Notes: generated by a model not told the origin, from the letters alone. A stretch of 46,933 nt of DNA from Candidatus Obscuribacterales bacterium (GCA_019745505.1 JAIETE010000261.1:1-46933); one strand, 5' to 3'; counted from the first letter of the stretch, positions 17,360 to 26,555 are shown. Numbers and translations: made by a program.

Positions 17360-18076
17360 ATGTCCCTCACTTCTGAAATCGAATGGACTGACGCGACCTG
17401 GAATCCAGTTACCGGTTGCACGAAGATCAGCCCCGGTTGCGCGAATTGCTATGCCGAAACTTTTGCCGAGCGGTTTCGCGGCGTTGCCGGGCATCCTTAT
17501 GAACAGGGCTTTGACTTGCGCATCTGGCCGGAACGGCTTGTCTTGCCGCTTTCCTGGAAGAAGCCCAAGCGTATTTTTGTCAATTCCATGAGCGATCTGT
17601 TTCACAAAGACGTCCCGGTCGAGTACGTGAAGCAGGTGTTCGACGTGATGAAAAAGGCTCACTGGCATCAGTTTCAAATACTGACAAAACGACATGAGCG
17701 GCTTCTGGAAATGGATGCGCAGCTGGAGTGGGCGCCCAACATCTGGATGGGCGTGAGCGTCGAGAGCCGAGATTACGTTCATCGTATCGATTTCTTGCGC
17801 AAAACCGGCGCCAATATCAAATTTTTGTCTGTCGAACCGCTGCTCGGTCCGATTGAAGATTTGAACCTGGATGGTATCGATTGGGTGATTGTGGGCGGGG
17901 AATCAGGGCGCCGCGTAAGACCACTGCAGCCGGAGTGGGTAGGGTTGATCCGAGATCAATGCCGGGCTGCCGGTGTGGCATTCTTTTTCAAGCAATGGGG
18001 CGGGCACAATAAGAAGAAGGCAGGCAGAATCTTTGAGGGCAGAACCTGGGACGAGATGCCGGATGGCACTCGATGA
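17360..18076 (+). CDS. DUF5131 / phage Gp37-Gp68 family protein, radical SAM-like
   Basis: 238 residues. The N-terminus IEWTDATWNPVTGCTKISPGC and the next NCYAE carry C20, C27 and C30, a CX6CX2C cluster that should hold an iron-sulfur centre. Later motifs FVNSMSDLFH, ILTKRHERL, WMGVSVES and LSVEPLLG, together with the C-terminal VIVGGESG, are diagnostic of this family, annotated in phages as Gp37/Gp68 and thought to be a radical SAM relative. The reaction is not known. It follows the DUF488 gene by 39 bases and is probably co-transcribed. Size and motif order are complete, so it is not a phage remnant fragment, and no other phage gene is near. Confidence 0.9.
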   Translation: MSLTSEIEWTDATWNPVTGCTKISPGCANCYAETFAERFRGVAGHPYEQGFDLRIWPERLVLPLSWKKPKRIFVNSMSDLFHKDVPVEYVKQVFDVMKKAHWHQFQILTKRHERLLEMDAQLEWAPNIWMGVSVESRDYVHRIDFLRKTGANIKFLSVEPLLGPIEDLNLDGIDWVIVGGESGRRVRPLQPEWVGLIRDQCRAAGVAFFFKQWGGHNKKKAGRIFEGRTWDEMPDGTR

Positions 18077-18124
18077 TATGCTTTACGGTCGGCGCCTCGT
18101 GGTGAGACTTTGAGGAGAGACTTT

Positions 18125-18664
18125 ATGCATAAGCAAGATGCTTCAGCCAGGAAAGTATTGCTGGCGTTGACCCTGGTTTTGGGCGTTTTCATGATCTCGC
18201 CTGCTATGCAAGCAAAAGACAAAGAGGCAACGGGGGCCGCGCTGCCCAGTCCCGATTCGGTCAAGCCCGGCTCCGGCTATCCAAAAATTGAGCTGAGCGC
18301 TGAGGCTCTCGAGAAGCGCGCACAAGAAATCGATGAGAAGCGCAGAGAATTGGACGCCGAGCGCCGGGCCCTGGAGGAGCGCCGTCTGAATCTGCAAGAA
18401 CCTCAGCAGAAGCTCGATGAGATCAGGTACAAACTGCAAGAAGAGCGACTGAATTTAGACAAGCAAAGATCGCAACTGGATCGATTGCGCGCCGAGCTTG
18501 ATGAAAAATGGAGGCAAACCGACTTTCAGCGCCTGCCACTGGACAAGCAGCGTCTGGAGATCGATGTGGCCGGACGCAAGCTTGAATTACAGAGGCTGGA
18601 GCTCGATCGCCAGAGAATTGCCATCGAAGAGCAGAGAAGAGCGCTCAGAGAAAAACAGCAGTAG
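18125..18664 (+). CDS. exported heptad-repeat coiled-coil protein
   Basis: GAGGAGA lies seven bases before ATG 18125, so this start is preferred to TTG 18110. The 179-residue product has a signal peptide (VLLALTLVLGVFMISPAMQA, cut about residue 31), a short linker, and then from about residue 60 to the end an almost unbroken run of seven-residue units of the form L-D/E-x-x-R-x-x, about 13 in number. This predicts a single highly charged helix or coiled coil some 15 nm long in the periplasm or on the outer surface. There is no wall-binding or lipid-anchor motif. It is convergent with the histidine phosphatase (six-base gap). The function is unknown; a spacer or periplasmic stalk is a guess. 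Confidence 0.85.
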   Translation: MHKQDASARKVLLALTLVLGVFMISPAMQAKDKEATGAALPSPDSVKPGSGYPKIELSAEALEKRAQEIDEKRRELDAERRALEERRLNLQEPQQKLDEIRYKLQEERLNLDKQRSQLDRLRAELDEKWRQTDFQRLPLDKQRLEIDVAGRKLELQRLELDRQRIAIEEQRRALREKQQ

Positions 18665-18670
18665 ATACAT

Positions 18671-19273
18671 TCAGCTCAAGGCCGAAATCAAATCGGTGGG
18701 GCTGTTCCAAATTTTGATCGCCGGTGTTTCTCTTTCGTGGCTGAGGACTGAAATCGTGCTGGTATCCAGCATGAAGTGCTTGCCCTCTTGCGGCTTGAGC
18801 TCGAGCCAGGTGGCTGTGAGAATGCGCAAAATGTGTCCATGCGCAAAGACGGCGACTTTTCCTCCGATACCGGTGGCGGTATCAATTACATTTTTACAGC
18901 GCTCTGCCGCCTGCGCGAGCGTTTCACCACCGTCCGTCGGATGAGTCCAAACCGTCCACCCCGGCACTTCTTTTCTAATTTGCTCGGTGGTCAAGCCCTC
19001 ATAATTTCCATAGTGGAATTCGGACAAATCGGCACAAATTCGCACATCCTTCATTCCTGCCAGCTCAGCGGTTTCCCTCGCTCGTGAAAGGGGGCTAACT
19101 AAAATTGCCGAGAAGTCAATGTGAGCGATGGCATTCCTTAGAGCCCGCGCCTGCTCGCGCCCGGTGTCCGTAAGAGGAATGTCGGTGCGCCCCGTATGCT
19201 GCCCCAGGCGAGACCAAGCTGTCTGTCCGTGCCGAAAGATATAGAGTGTTACAGGCTTTGAGCAGTTGTCCAT
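18671..19273 (-). CDS. histidine phosphatase family protein (phosphoglycerate mutase-like)
   Basis: 200 residues from ATG 19273, chosen because AGGGAG lies just upstream; the frame is open to 19309. Catalytic features: RHGQTAWS with the phospho-accepting His, the second Arg in SPLSRARETAEL, the acid in LSEFHYGNYEG, and the second His in VAVFAHGHILRIL. The length and motif II wording fit the CobC/GpmB-type small-molecule phosphatases rather than glycolytic mutase. Substrates in this branch include phosphoserine, sugar phosphates and alpha-ribazole phosphate, so none can be named here. It is divergent from trhO. Confidence 0.9.
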   Translation of the reverse strand: MDNCSKPVTLYIFRHGQTAWSRLGQHTGRTDIPLTDTGREQARALRNAIAHIDFSAILVSPLSRARETAELAGMKDVRICADLSEFHYGNYEGLTTEQIRKEVPGWTVWTHPTDGGETLAQAAERCKNVIDTATGIGGKVAVFAHGHILRILTATWLELKPQEGKHFMLDTSTISVLSHERETPAIKIWNSPTDLISALS

Positions 19274-19365
19274 GAGGCTCCCTGAGGCTATATGACTGCC
19301 CCGTCGCATTCTATGAGATCCGCTTGCTAGTTTACTATGCTGGAAGAGCGGTAAAATAAACGGCT

Positions 19366-20160
19366 ATGCAAATAGTCAATATTGCCGCTTACAAGTTTGT
19401 CGGAATTCCAGAGCCGGCTGCGTGGCAGCCCCTGCTCAAGGAGCGCTGTGATGCACTTCAATTGAAGGGCACGATTCTGCTTGCTTCAGAAGGAATCAAC
19501 CTCTTTCTTGCCGGCAGCCGTGTTGCCATAGATCAATTCCTCGAGTATTTGCAGGCTGATGATCTTTTTGCCGGTCGATTCGCCGAACTCGATGTCAAAG
19601 AGAGTTTTTCCGCCGACCAGCCCTTTCGAAAAATGGTCGTGCGCATAGCCGCTGAGATCATTACTATGCGTCATCCCATGATTCAGCCTGAATCATGCCG
19701 CGCTCCCCATATCGACGCCCGGACCCTGAAAAGGTGGCTTGACGAGGGACGTGATGACGAAGGTCGCGAGTTGCTTATGTTAGATACGCGCAATGACTTC
19801 GAAGTGGAGATGGGAACCTTCGAAAATGCACTTGATCTTCATATCGAAAAATTTAGCGATTTCCCGGATGCAATATCCAAAACTATGGATCAGTCGGAAA
19901 GTCGCTTGAGAGATAAAACGATAGTTTCCTTTTGCACGGGCGGTATTCGATGCGAGAAGGCCGCTCTGTACTTGCAGGAGAAAGGACATCCCAAAGTGCT
20001 GCAGCTTGACGGCGGAATTTTGCGTTATTTCGAGGATGTTGGCGGCGCTCACTGGCAAGGCGAGTGTTTCGTGTTCGATGAAAGAGTTTCGCTTGATCCG
20101 GCTTTGAAAGCGAGCGGTAAGACTCTTGCTGACCGTCGCGAGAAGAAAGTGAAGAAATAG
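19366..20160 (+). CDS. trhO: tRNA uridine(34) hydroxylase, rhodanese-type
   Basis: 264 residues. The N-terminal acylphosphatase-like domain begins IVNIAAYKFVGI and contains LKGTILLASEGINLFLAG; the rhodanese domain holds the catalytic loop SFCTGGIRCEKA with C190. TrhO (formerly YceA/UPF0176) uses molecular oxygen to make 5-hydroxyuridine at the wobble position of tRNA. The protein ends soon after GECFVFDERVSLDP and lacks the longer C-terminal extension with extra Cys seen in enterobacterial TrhO, as in many other bacteria. Its stop codon overlaps the ribosome site of the next gene (TAGGAGG), which couples the two. Confidence 0.93.
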   Translation: MQIVNIAAYKFVGIPEPAAWQPLLKERCDALQLKGTILLASEGINLFLAGSRVAIDQFLEYLQADDLFAGRFAELDVKESFSADQPFRKMVVRIAAEIITMRHPMIQPESCRAPHIDARTLKRWLDEGRDDEGRELLMLDTRNDFEVEMGTFENALDLHIEKFSDFPDAISKTMDQSESRLRDKTIVSFCTGGIRCEKAALYLQEKGHPKVLQLDGGILRYFEDVGGAHWQGECFVFDERVSLDPALKASGKTLADRREKKVKK

Positions 20161-20170
20161 GAGGCGCTTC

Positions 20171-20677
20171 TTGAAGCTTCGAATTTTTTGCTCGGTTTTC
20201 GCCCTGAGTTTAATCTCGTCAATTCCAATGTCGCTGCTCCCGGCTTCTGCAGTAGAAAAGGTTTCTGCTTCTCCTGGTCTTACTGTGAGCGGGCGCAGCT
20301 CGTCCAAAGCTGCCAGAGAAATTGCTGCTCTTGTGGCTCGTCAGGAAAAGGCCTGGAACAGAGGCGACCTTGAGTCTTTCCTCAGCGAATATTGGAAATC
20401 AGCCCAAGTCACTTATGTTTCCAACGGTTCGGTCAAACGCGGATTTCCTGCCATTCGCGAGCACTACATTAGCCGCTATGGAAACAGTAAGGCTTCTATG
20501 GGTCAATTGCGACTGTCTGATCTAGAAGTGAGCGATGTAGGTGCCAGGCATGTCTTATGCATTGGTAAATTCACAGTCATCCATCATGCTCATGTCCCGA
20601 TCTATGGCAGATTCAGCCTTCTTTTCGTGAAGACGAAGGAAGGATGGAAAATTATGTACGATCACAGTTCGCAGTGA
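20171..20677 (+). CDS. exported NTF2-like (SnoaL/DUF4440) protein
   Basis: 168 residues starting with TTG: AGGAGG lies seven bases upstream and only this start gives a full signal peptide (MKLRIFCSVFALSLISSIPM, cut about residue 28 after PASA). The rest is a cone-shaped NTF2-like fold, with VARQEKAWNRGDLESFLSEYW at the front and YGRFSLLFVKTKEGWKIMYDHSS at the end, typical of DUF4440/SgcJ proteins that bind small hydrophobic ligands. No catalytic residues can be assigned. The ribosome site overlaps the trhO stop codon, so it is translated from the same message despite having a different cellular location. Confidence 0.87.
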   Translation: MKLRIFCSVFALSLISSIPMSLLPASAVEKVSASPGLTVSGRSSSKAAREIAALVARQEKAWNRGDLESFLSEYWKSAQVTYVSNGSVKRGFPAIREHYISRYGNSKASMGQLRLSDLEVSDVGARHVLCIGKFTVIHHAHVPIYGRFSLLFVKTKEGWKIMYDHSSQ

Positions 20678-20685
20678 ACGTACCC

Positions 20686-21930
20686 TTATTCCTTTTTTGA
20701 AGCTGACTCTTTTTGCTTTTCTGCGTTTTTCTTGCACAAGGCTGAGCGGAATAATTCTACCGTCGATCGCTTTATATGATTGATCGTTTGCTGCAGAGGA
20801 TTGAGACCCAGCACGCGATAAACGTCATAAAGTCTAATAAGGAAGAAGCGCGTCTTCATTGCGCAATACACTTTGTCTTCTCGTGCTCCATCCATTTCCG
20901 GTCTGTACTTGAGTTTGTGACGGGCCAGATTTTTGAAATTGTAGAGAAAGTTGGCGCGCTCGAATGCATATTTGAAATGGGCTTTCAGCAATTTGCTGTG
21001 TTTGAATTCTTGCGAATCATCCACTTTCGCCAGTGGTGAAAGACCCAGCGACAGGTCTCTTTTGCCCTCTTGTTTGAATTTTTCTATTGCTTCAAGGATG
21101 ATGAAATCAACAATGGAATATGTTCGCTCCAAATTTGTGCGCAAGTGGTTGGCTATGTATCCGACGACTTTGCCGTCTTCGTACATCGGATCGAATATGA
21201 CAAAGCCGACTACTTCATTATCTTTTATTGCAACGAATTTTCTGACATCGATCTCGTCTACGAAGACGACCGGGCGCACGATGAATTGCATCTCGTTGTC
21301 GCTGATCACTTTTTCCTTCATCCAACCGTCGCTGATTTTTTTGAATGATTTCAGCATCGCATCGTCGACAGCGTCAATTTCAGCGACGGTAAGATTGTCC
21401 TTCTTTGCTCCGTTGCGAGCATTGCGCAATTGCTGTTTCTTATTGCCGACCGTATTGAATTTTTGAATTTCGATGACTGTTTCAACACCCAGCTCGTTGA
21501 CGGTAAATCCCATTTCGTTGAGGACTTTCCCCGTATCGTGTGAGATATGCAAGAAAATTGGATCGCTCTTTTCCTTCATGAACTCTTCAATAAGAGCCCT
21601 CAAATTTTCCCTGCTGCAGATAGGATCGGCCAATACACAGACCGAATTAGGACCATCTCGCAATGGAGTGTAGGCAATATAGCCAAGCTGAGGATGCATG
21701 AAATATTGCAAGCCCTTTTGCAAGGACGAATAAGCAAGTGAGCCGTATCCATGCTGCTGGAGCTTTTCGATTCTGAATTTCGCCGTTTCAGTGCTGTTCT
21801 TTACGGCGCTCAGAGCAGTCTGGAGCTTCTCTTGATTGGCCTTCATGGCTTTCAGGGTCATGCCCAGCTGGCCTCTGGTGAACTTCAAGGTTGGAGGCGA
21901 GGTCACCGCTGTCTTCTTTTTGTCATCCAC
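20686..21930 (-). CDS. DUF2156 / phosphatidylglycerol lysyltransferase C-terminal-like protein
   Basis: 414 residues starting at GTG. The core (about 60-370) matches the double-GNAT fold of the MprF C-terminal domain: LQYFMHPQLGYIAYTPL, ICSRENLRALIEEFM, the central KKQQLRNARNGAKKDNL and FVIFDPMYEDGKVVGYIAN, then DLSLGLSPLAKV near the end. MprF relatives move an amino acid from aminoacyl-tRNA to phosphatidylglycerol. There are no membrane helices here, so it is a soluble stand-alone version, possibly acting on another acceptor. The first 55 residues form a charged helix. It is convergent with the NTF2-like gene. Confidence 0.85.
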   Translation of the reverse strand: MDDKKKTAVTSPPTLKFTRGQLGMTLKAMKANQEKLQTALSAVKNSTETAKFRIEKLQQHGYGSLAYSSLQKGLQYFMHPQLGYIAYTPLRDGPNSVCVLADPICSRENLRALIEEFMKEKSDPIFLHISHDTGKVLNEMGFTVNELGVETVIEIQKFNTVGNKKQQLRNARNGAKKDNLTVAEIDAVDDAMLKSFKKISDGWMKEKVISDNEMQFIVRPVVFVDEIDVRKFVAIKDNEVVGFVIFDPMYEDGKVVGYIANHLRTNLERTYSIVDFIILEAIEKFKQEGKRDLSLGLSPLAKVDDSQEFKHSKLLKAHFKYAFERANFLYNFKNLARHKLKYRPEMDGAREDKVYCAMKTRFFLIRLYDVYRVLGLNPLQQTINHIKRSTVELFRSALCKKNAEKQKESASKKE

Positions 21931-22166
21931 TTAACAAAACCCCTTTTAGGATGTCCCATTCAACTCAATGCAGTGTCGCCCGCAGATTTGCTCGAACGAT
22001 ATTGTCCGAGACCCTGTCAGTTCCTTGTAAGCCCTCACACTACTATACAACAGCCGAAACTTAGAATTGCCCGGTTGTCGGCAATACCTCCAGTTGCTAA
22101 GAGGAGTTTTGCGGCCATGTCGCCCATAATGGTCGGGGGGATTTTTGCCGTTTCAGAATACAATTG

Positions 22167-23789
22167 ATGAGTTTCCCGCAGCCTTCCGAACCAATGGCCT
22201 GTACTTTCACCAAAATTCGCTCATTCCAGGCTCTCGTCATTGCCTTTACCTGGGCCGCGTGTTCTTTCTGCTGCAGTCCGGGCTGTTATGCGCAGGACGC
22301 GGTCTGGTCGTCTATGTATGACGTAGCCTCAAAGGCTTTTCAGGACGAAGATTATGCCCGGGCCGAAAAATTGACTCTGGAAACTGTCGAGGAAGCCGAG
22401 TCCTTGCCGAAAGATGGCAATCAACTCGTTAAGACTCTAGCTTTGCTTTACAAGATCTACTCGGCCGAAAAGAAGCAAATCGATGCTGATAAGGTTGCCG
22501 CCCGCATAGAATCGCTGGGCGGATACAAGGAAGAGCCTGCCAAACAAGAGATTCGCAAAGCCGCAAGAAAAGCCGACGAAAAGTCGTCGGACGAAAGCGC
22601 CAGCCCAAATTCGCAAGACAACGCTTCGAAGCCGGAAGCAAAAATCGAAGCGGCAGCCGATCGAAAGGGTGAGAGCAAAACTGATGTGAAAAGCGGTGAG
22701 AGCAAGGGGCTGCTCAGAGACAAAAAAACAGATCCTCTGCAGTTCGAGGTCTCTACAAAGCCTGACGGTAAAACTGCAGATACCCCGCCCAAGCCTGCTG
22801 CCAAGGGTGAAGAGCCGGAGTTGAACATTGAAAAAGAATTGAGAGATTCACAAGTCGCTTCATCTGCAGTCAGTCAAATCAAGACCGAAGGAAGCGTTCA
22901 GACTTACAAGTTGAAAGAAGTTATGAAGCTTGAAGGTCATATGGGTTGGAGCAAATGCGTCGATATTTCACCCGATGCTACTCAAGCACTCTCCGGCAGT
23001 GCAGACAATACGATGCGACTGTGGGATCTCACTACCGGCAAGGAAATTCAAAAGTTTGAAGGTCATGATGAGCCGGTCAATAGCGTGGCATTCTCTCCTT
23101 CTGCCGACCGAGCCCTGTCGGGCAGCAGCGATAAGACTGTGCGCCTCTGGGATCTCGAAGCCGGAACGGAAATCAGAAAGTTTCTCGGACATGGAAATCT
23201 TGTTACTTGCGTCGCTTTTGCGCCGATCGGACCATTGATCGCCTCGGGTGGTTACGATGGAACGGTTCGGATCTGGGATACTCAGACGGGCAAGGAAGTA
23301 ATGAAATTGGAGGGCAATCTGGGAACAGTCAAGTGCCTTGCCTTTACTCCCGAGGCCGACGAAATCATTTCCGGTGGCACCGATAAGTTGCTGACTCTGT
23401 GGAATGTGAAGACCGGCAAAAAGTTGAGAACGTTTTCCGGACATTCCGCGGAAATTGCCACTGTCTCGATTTCCGATGACGGAAGCAGAGTTGTTTCGGC
23501 CGGGCGCGATACTACGGTGCGGACCTGGGATATTGATTCCGGCGAAGAGTTGAAGACCATGACCGGTCACACCAATTGGGTCGTAAAAACCAGATTCATA
23601 TCTGTCGACAAAGTCATATCGGGCAGTCTCGATAAGACCTTCAGAATTTGGGATGTAGATGAAGGGCGTGAAGACAGAATCTTCAACCTCCAGCATTTCG
23701 GCATGTGGAGCTTGGGTTTTTCCGAAACCGGCGATAAGGCGATTACCGGCAGCGACGACTTCACGCTGCGTGTCTGGCAGATGAAGTAG
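22167..23789 (+). CDS. exported WD40 beta-propeller protein
   Basis: 540 residues from ATG 22167. A signal peptide (about 18-43, ALVIAFTWAACSFCC, ending CYAQDA) is unusually Cys-rich. Residues 45-115 are helical and TPR-like (AFQDEDYARAEKLTLETVEE). A Lys/Glu/Ser linker follows to about 250, then seven WD40 repeats (252-540), each ending in forms such as TMRLWDL, TVRLWDL, TVRIWDT, LLTLWNV, TVRTWDI, TFRIWDV and TLRVWQM. Seven repeats close one propeller, a protein-binding platform, here outside the cytoplasm. It converges on the TPR-caspase gene with six bases between stops. An upstream TTG at 22164 and ATG 22194 are other possible starts. Confidence 0.9.
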   Translation: MSFPQPSEPMACTFTKIRSFQALVIAFTWAACSFCCSPGCYAQDAVWSSMYDVASKAFQDEDYARAEKLTLETVEEAESLPKDGNQLVKTLALLYKIYSAEKKQIDADKVAARIESLGGYKEEPAKQEIRKAARKADEKSSDESASPNSQDNASKPEAKIEAAADRKGESKTDVKSGESKGLLRDKKTDPLQFEVSTKPDGKTADTPPKPAAKGEEPELNIEKELRDSQVASSAVSQIKTEGSVQTYKLKEVMKLEGHMGWSKCVDISPDATQALSGSADNTMRLWDLTTGKEIQKFEGHDEPVNSVAFSPSADRALSGSSDKTVRLWDLEAGTEIRKFLGHGNLVTCVAFAPIGPLIASGGYDGTVRIWDTQTGKEVMKLEGNLGTVKCLAFTPEADEIISGGTDKLLTLWNVKTGKKLRTFSGHSAEIATVSISDDGSRVVSAGRDTTVRTWDIDSGEELKTMTGHTNWVVKTRFISVDKVISGSLDKTFRIWDVDEGREDRIFNLQHFGMWSLGFSETGDKAITGSDDFTLRVWQMK

Positions 23790-23795
23790 TGGGAA

Positions 23796-26462
23796 TTACC
23801 TTTTGCGTTTTACAGGCGTACCCCTGACTGCTTTTGCCGGTTCGCCATCGCCGGCAGCACTTCGTTTTTCATGATCGGGCAGCTCTACATTGCCGATGCC
23901 TTTTATCGGGTGGGCCGGCGGCACACCAATAATCAAATCATCGCCTTCCCATTTGCTTTTCATGACCGGGTTTTGCAAGACGCCCCGGTCGCGCATGACT
24001 TCACGCTGAACCTCTTCGTTCAGGTATGAGAAGGCCTCGCCCAGTTTTGTCATCTTGCCGTTTTTTCTCAATCCTTCAATGAGGTGTTTTGTAAACACAC
24101 TGCCCTGGTAGCGTTTCGATTCCCAGGAGCGCTGTTCGGGACTGCTGGAAGAGAGCACTAGCTGACCGGTTCCTTGAACGATCGAGTCGACATTGACGTT
24201 GGCAGCGCGTGCCAGTCCTTTCGAACTGGGCGCCGCATTTCCACTGTGGCAGGCATCCAGCAGAACCATGACGCGATCGCAATGCACTCGCTCTTTGATG
24301 ATGCGGGACAAATCCTGCATGGCTATGCCGGTGACATAGAGGTCGTTGACGTCAGTATCGTGAGCGACCAGGTAATTGACACCACCTACGTCCAGGCTTG
24401 ACGGGCTGCCGTGGCTCGAGAAGTAGATAACAACCAGATCATCGGGCTCCGCAACGCGAGGCAGCCATTTGTTGCCCAAAAGTGAAAGAATATTGGCGCG
24501 TGTTGCAGTGCTGTCCGTGAGCAGCTGAACGTGATCCGGTGCAAAGTTTTTCTCATTGACGAGGAAGTCGTAGAAATCCTTCGCGTCTTTTGCGCAGTAA
24601 TGCAGATTGATGCTGGAATCTTTGAAATTGCTGATGCCGACTATAAGAGCCCACTTGTCTCTAATCGGCTTATTGTTGCTTGACTTTTGAGAAGGAGAAA
24701 TCGCAGCGGCTGCCGCTTCTTCCACGTTGTGCGAGACTACTACGGGTTCGGCGCCCTGGTTTTGCTGAGCCAATTCCTCCTGCTGCGCAGCACGTTTTCT
24801 CTTCTTGAATGATTCAATTGCGCGCTCTGCTTTGCGCGATAATTCACCGGCTAAGGAGCGTTCGTTCATGCCGGACACGGCTCTGGCCATGCGCGTATCT
24901 ACAAGGATGGCTCCGGCTTCCTCTTGATTGGAAGATTGAATCAGTACTTTGGCGCAATCTTCCAGATTGAAGATGGCAAATTTCTGAGTTCCGTCGGCGC
25001 TGTTTTTCAGCTTTGCCATAGCGGTGCGGAAAAGTGCTTCCGCTTTCGTAGGCTGGCGTTTTTTCAGATAGACACGACCCAGCATCATGTAGCTGTAATA
25101 CAACTTGGGATCATTCTTGCTCATTTGTTTTTCTTTGATCCCGAGTGCGCGTTTTTCCAGCGCTTCAGCGGTATCGGCGCTGTTTTCACCCAATTCGATC
25201 AGAGCCGCTTGTTCCAGAAGATCTGCCAGTGCCAGATCTTTTTCAGCTTTAGCTTCTTTGGCGCTTATCGCTTCTTGAATTTGTTGCCTCTTATTTGCGA
25301 CATATTGGGCGCCGAAATTTTTTGCCTCGCCGATGTCGGAGACTGCGCCGCTGCTGTCGCCTATGGCCAGACGAGCAATGGCTCTGTTATAAAATCCTTC
25401 GGCTGTCTTTTCCCCGTTCAATGCCGCGTCGAGATCTTTCTGTGCGTTGATGTACTCTCCTTGAGCTACATAGGCGGCGGCGCGGTCCATGAGCGCGGGA
25501 CTGTATTTGGGGTTGAGTCGTATGGCTTCGCTGAGGTCGACGATTGCGCCTTTGGTGTCTCCTTTGCCAAGTTTCAATTTGCCCAGGTGATAGCGAGTCG
25601 TTCCTTCATCTGCTTTCCATGCCGATGCTTCTTGCAGATCCGCTATCGCTTTGTCGGTTTCACCCAGCTGTGCATAAGCGAGTCCACGCTGCAGATAATA
25701 ATCGCCGTTCTTGCGGCTGCCTTTCAAATTTTTGGTGTAATAGGCAATGACCTGCTTGAAGTTCTCATCAGCGGAACCCTTGCTTCCTTTTTTCAACTGC
25801 ACTTCGGCCAGTTGAAATCGCAAGGCCGTCGCACCCGACTTGTTCTTCTTCAGAAGATACTCGTAATCTTCGATCGCTCCGTCCAGGTCATTTGACAGAG
25901 CTCGGCAATCCGCTCTTTCCTTGACTGCGTCAAACGAACCGGGGTCGAGCTTTAAGGCTGTCGTATAGTCGTTGATTGCCTTTTGATAATCGCCGATCTT
26001 CTTATAGGCAGCAGCCCTGTTGAGCAGCGCTGTCGAATTTTTTGGACTTAAGCGCAGTGCCAGGCTGTAGTCCTCAATCGCCGGCGTGTAATCACTCTGT
26101 TTGGCGTGTAGCTCGCCGCGCTTTATGAAAGATTCGACTACATTCGGATTAATCTTGATTGCCTGGTCGTAGTCCGCCAGCGCGCCATCATAATCCTTGA
26201 GTTCCGACCTGGCGGCGGCCCTGTTTAAGTAAGCCTCGTAAACATTCGGGTTGTCTCTCAGCACTAATGTGAAAGATGCAACAGCGCTCTCATAGTCTTT
26301 TTTGACCATCTGATAGAGCCCACGAGTCAAATCTTTCTGATAAGTTTTGGAGTCTGAGAATGCCGGTTGGGTTGTGAGCGTTAAACCACTTAGCAGGCAA
26401 AGGCTCAAAGCCAAGCTGGCTACACCGATTCGGTAGAAATCCTTCACTTTAATGCCCCGCAC
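23796..26462 (-). CDS. exported TPR protein with caspase-like (C14) peptidase domain
   Basis: 888 residues. A signal peptide (about 8-36) is followed by some ten TPR units between 42 and 400 (for example AYLNRAAARSELKDYDGALADYDQAIKI), a second helical set about 405-545, a Gln/Glu/Ala linker, and a caspase fold at 601-835. The catalytic dyad is intact: H684 in IYFSSHGS and C738 in LLDACHSGNA. Caspase homologues of this type cut after Arg/Lys or Asp; the specificity here is unknown. The C-terminal tail is basic. Start is GTG 26462, or GTG 26447 (residue 6), which has GGGG seven bases upstream and a cleaner signal peptide. The TPR part probably recruits the substrate or partner. Confidence 0.93.
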   Translation of the reverse strand: MRGIKVKDFYRIGVASLALSLCLLSGLTLTTQPAFSDSKTYQKDLTRGLYQMVKKDYESAVASFTLVLRDNPNVYEAYLNRAAARSELKDYDGALADYDQAIKINPNVVESFIKRGELHAKQSDYTPAIEDYSLALRLSPKNSTALLNRAAAYKKIGDYQKAINDYTTALKLDPGSFDAVKERADCRALSNDLDGAIEDYEYLLKKNKSGATALRFQLAEVQLKKGSKGSADENFKQVIAYYTKNLKGSRKNGDYYLQRGLAYAQLGETDKAIADLQEASAWKADEGTTRYHLGKLKLGKGDTKGAIVDLSEAIRLNPKYSPALMDRAAAYVAQGEYINAQKDLDAALNGEKTAEGFYNRAIARLAIGDSSGAVSDIGEAKNFGAQYVANKRQQIQEAISAKEAKAEKDLALADLLEQAALIELGENSADTAEALEKRALGIKEKQMSKNDPKLYYSYMMLGRVYLKKRQPTKAEALFRTAMAKLKNSADGTQKFAIFNLEDCAKVLIQSSNQEEAGAILVDTRMARAVSGMNERSLAGELSRKAERAIESFKKRKRAAQQEELAQQNQGAEPVVVSHNVEEAAAAAISPSQKSSNNKPIRDKWALIVGISNFKDSSINLHYCAKDAKDFYDFLVNEKNFAPDHVQLLTDSTATRANILSLLGNKWLPRVAEPDDLVVIYFSSHGSPSSLDVGGVNYLVAHDTDVNDLYVTGIAMQDLSRIIKERVHCDRVMVLLDACHSGNAAPSSKGLARAANVNVDSIVQGTGQLVLSSSSPEQRSWESKRYQGSVFTKHLIEGLRKNGKMTKLGEAFSYLNEEVQREVMRDRGVLQNPVMKSKWEGDDLIIGVPPAHPIKGIGNVELPDHEKRSAAGDGEPAKAVRGTPVKRKR

Positions 26463-26555
26463 TGAAGGTATCTAATATCGCGTCTAATTCTGATTCCTGG
26501 CTTCTTATTCCCCAAAACAGGCTTCGTTCAACCGGAAATCAGGCGACATTCCGGG

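Noticed and set aside
24924-25895. 323-codon open frame on the plus strand
   Set aside because: It lies wholly antisense to the TPR-caspase gene, has no ribosome site, and its Cys/Phe-rich product is the usual shadow of a TPR-coding strand.
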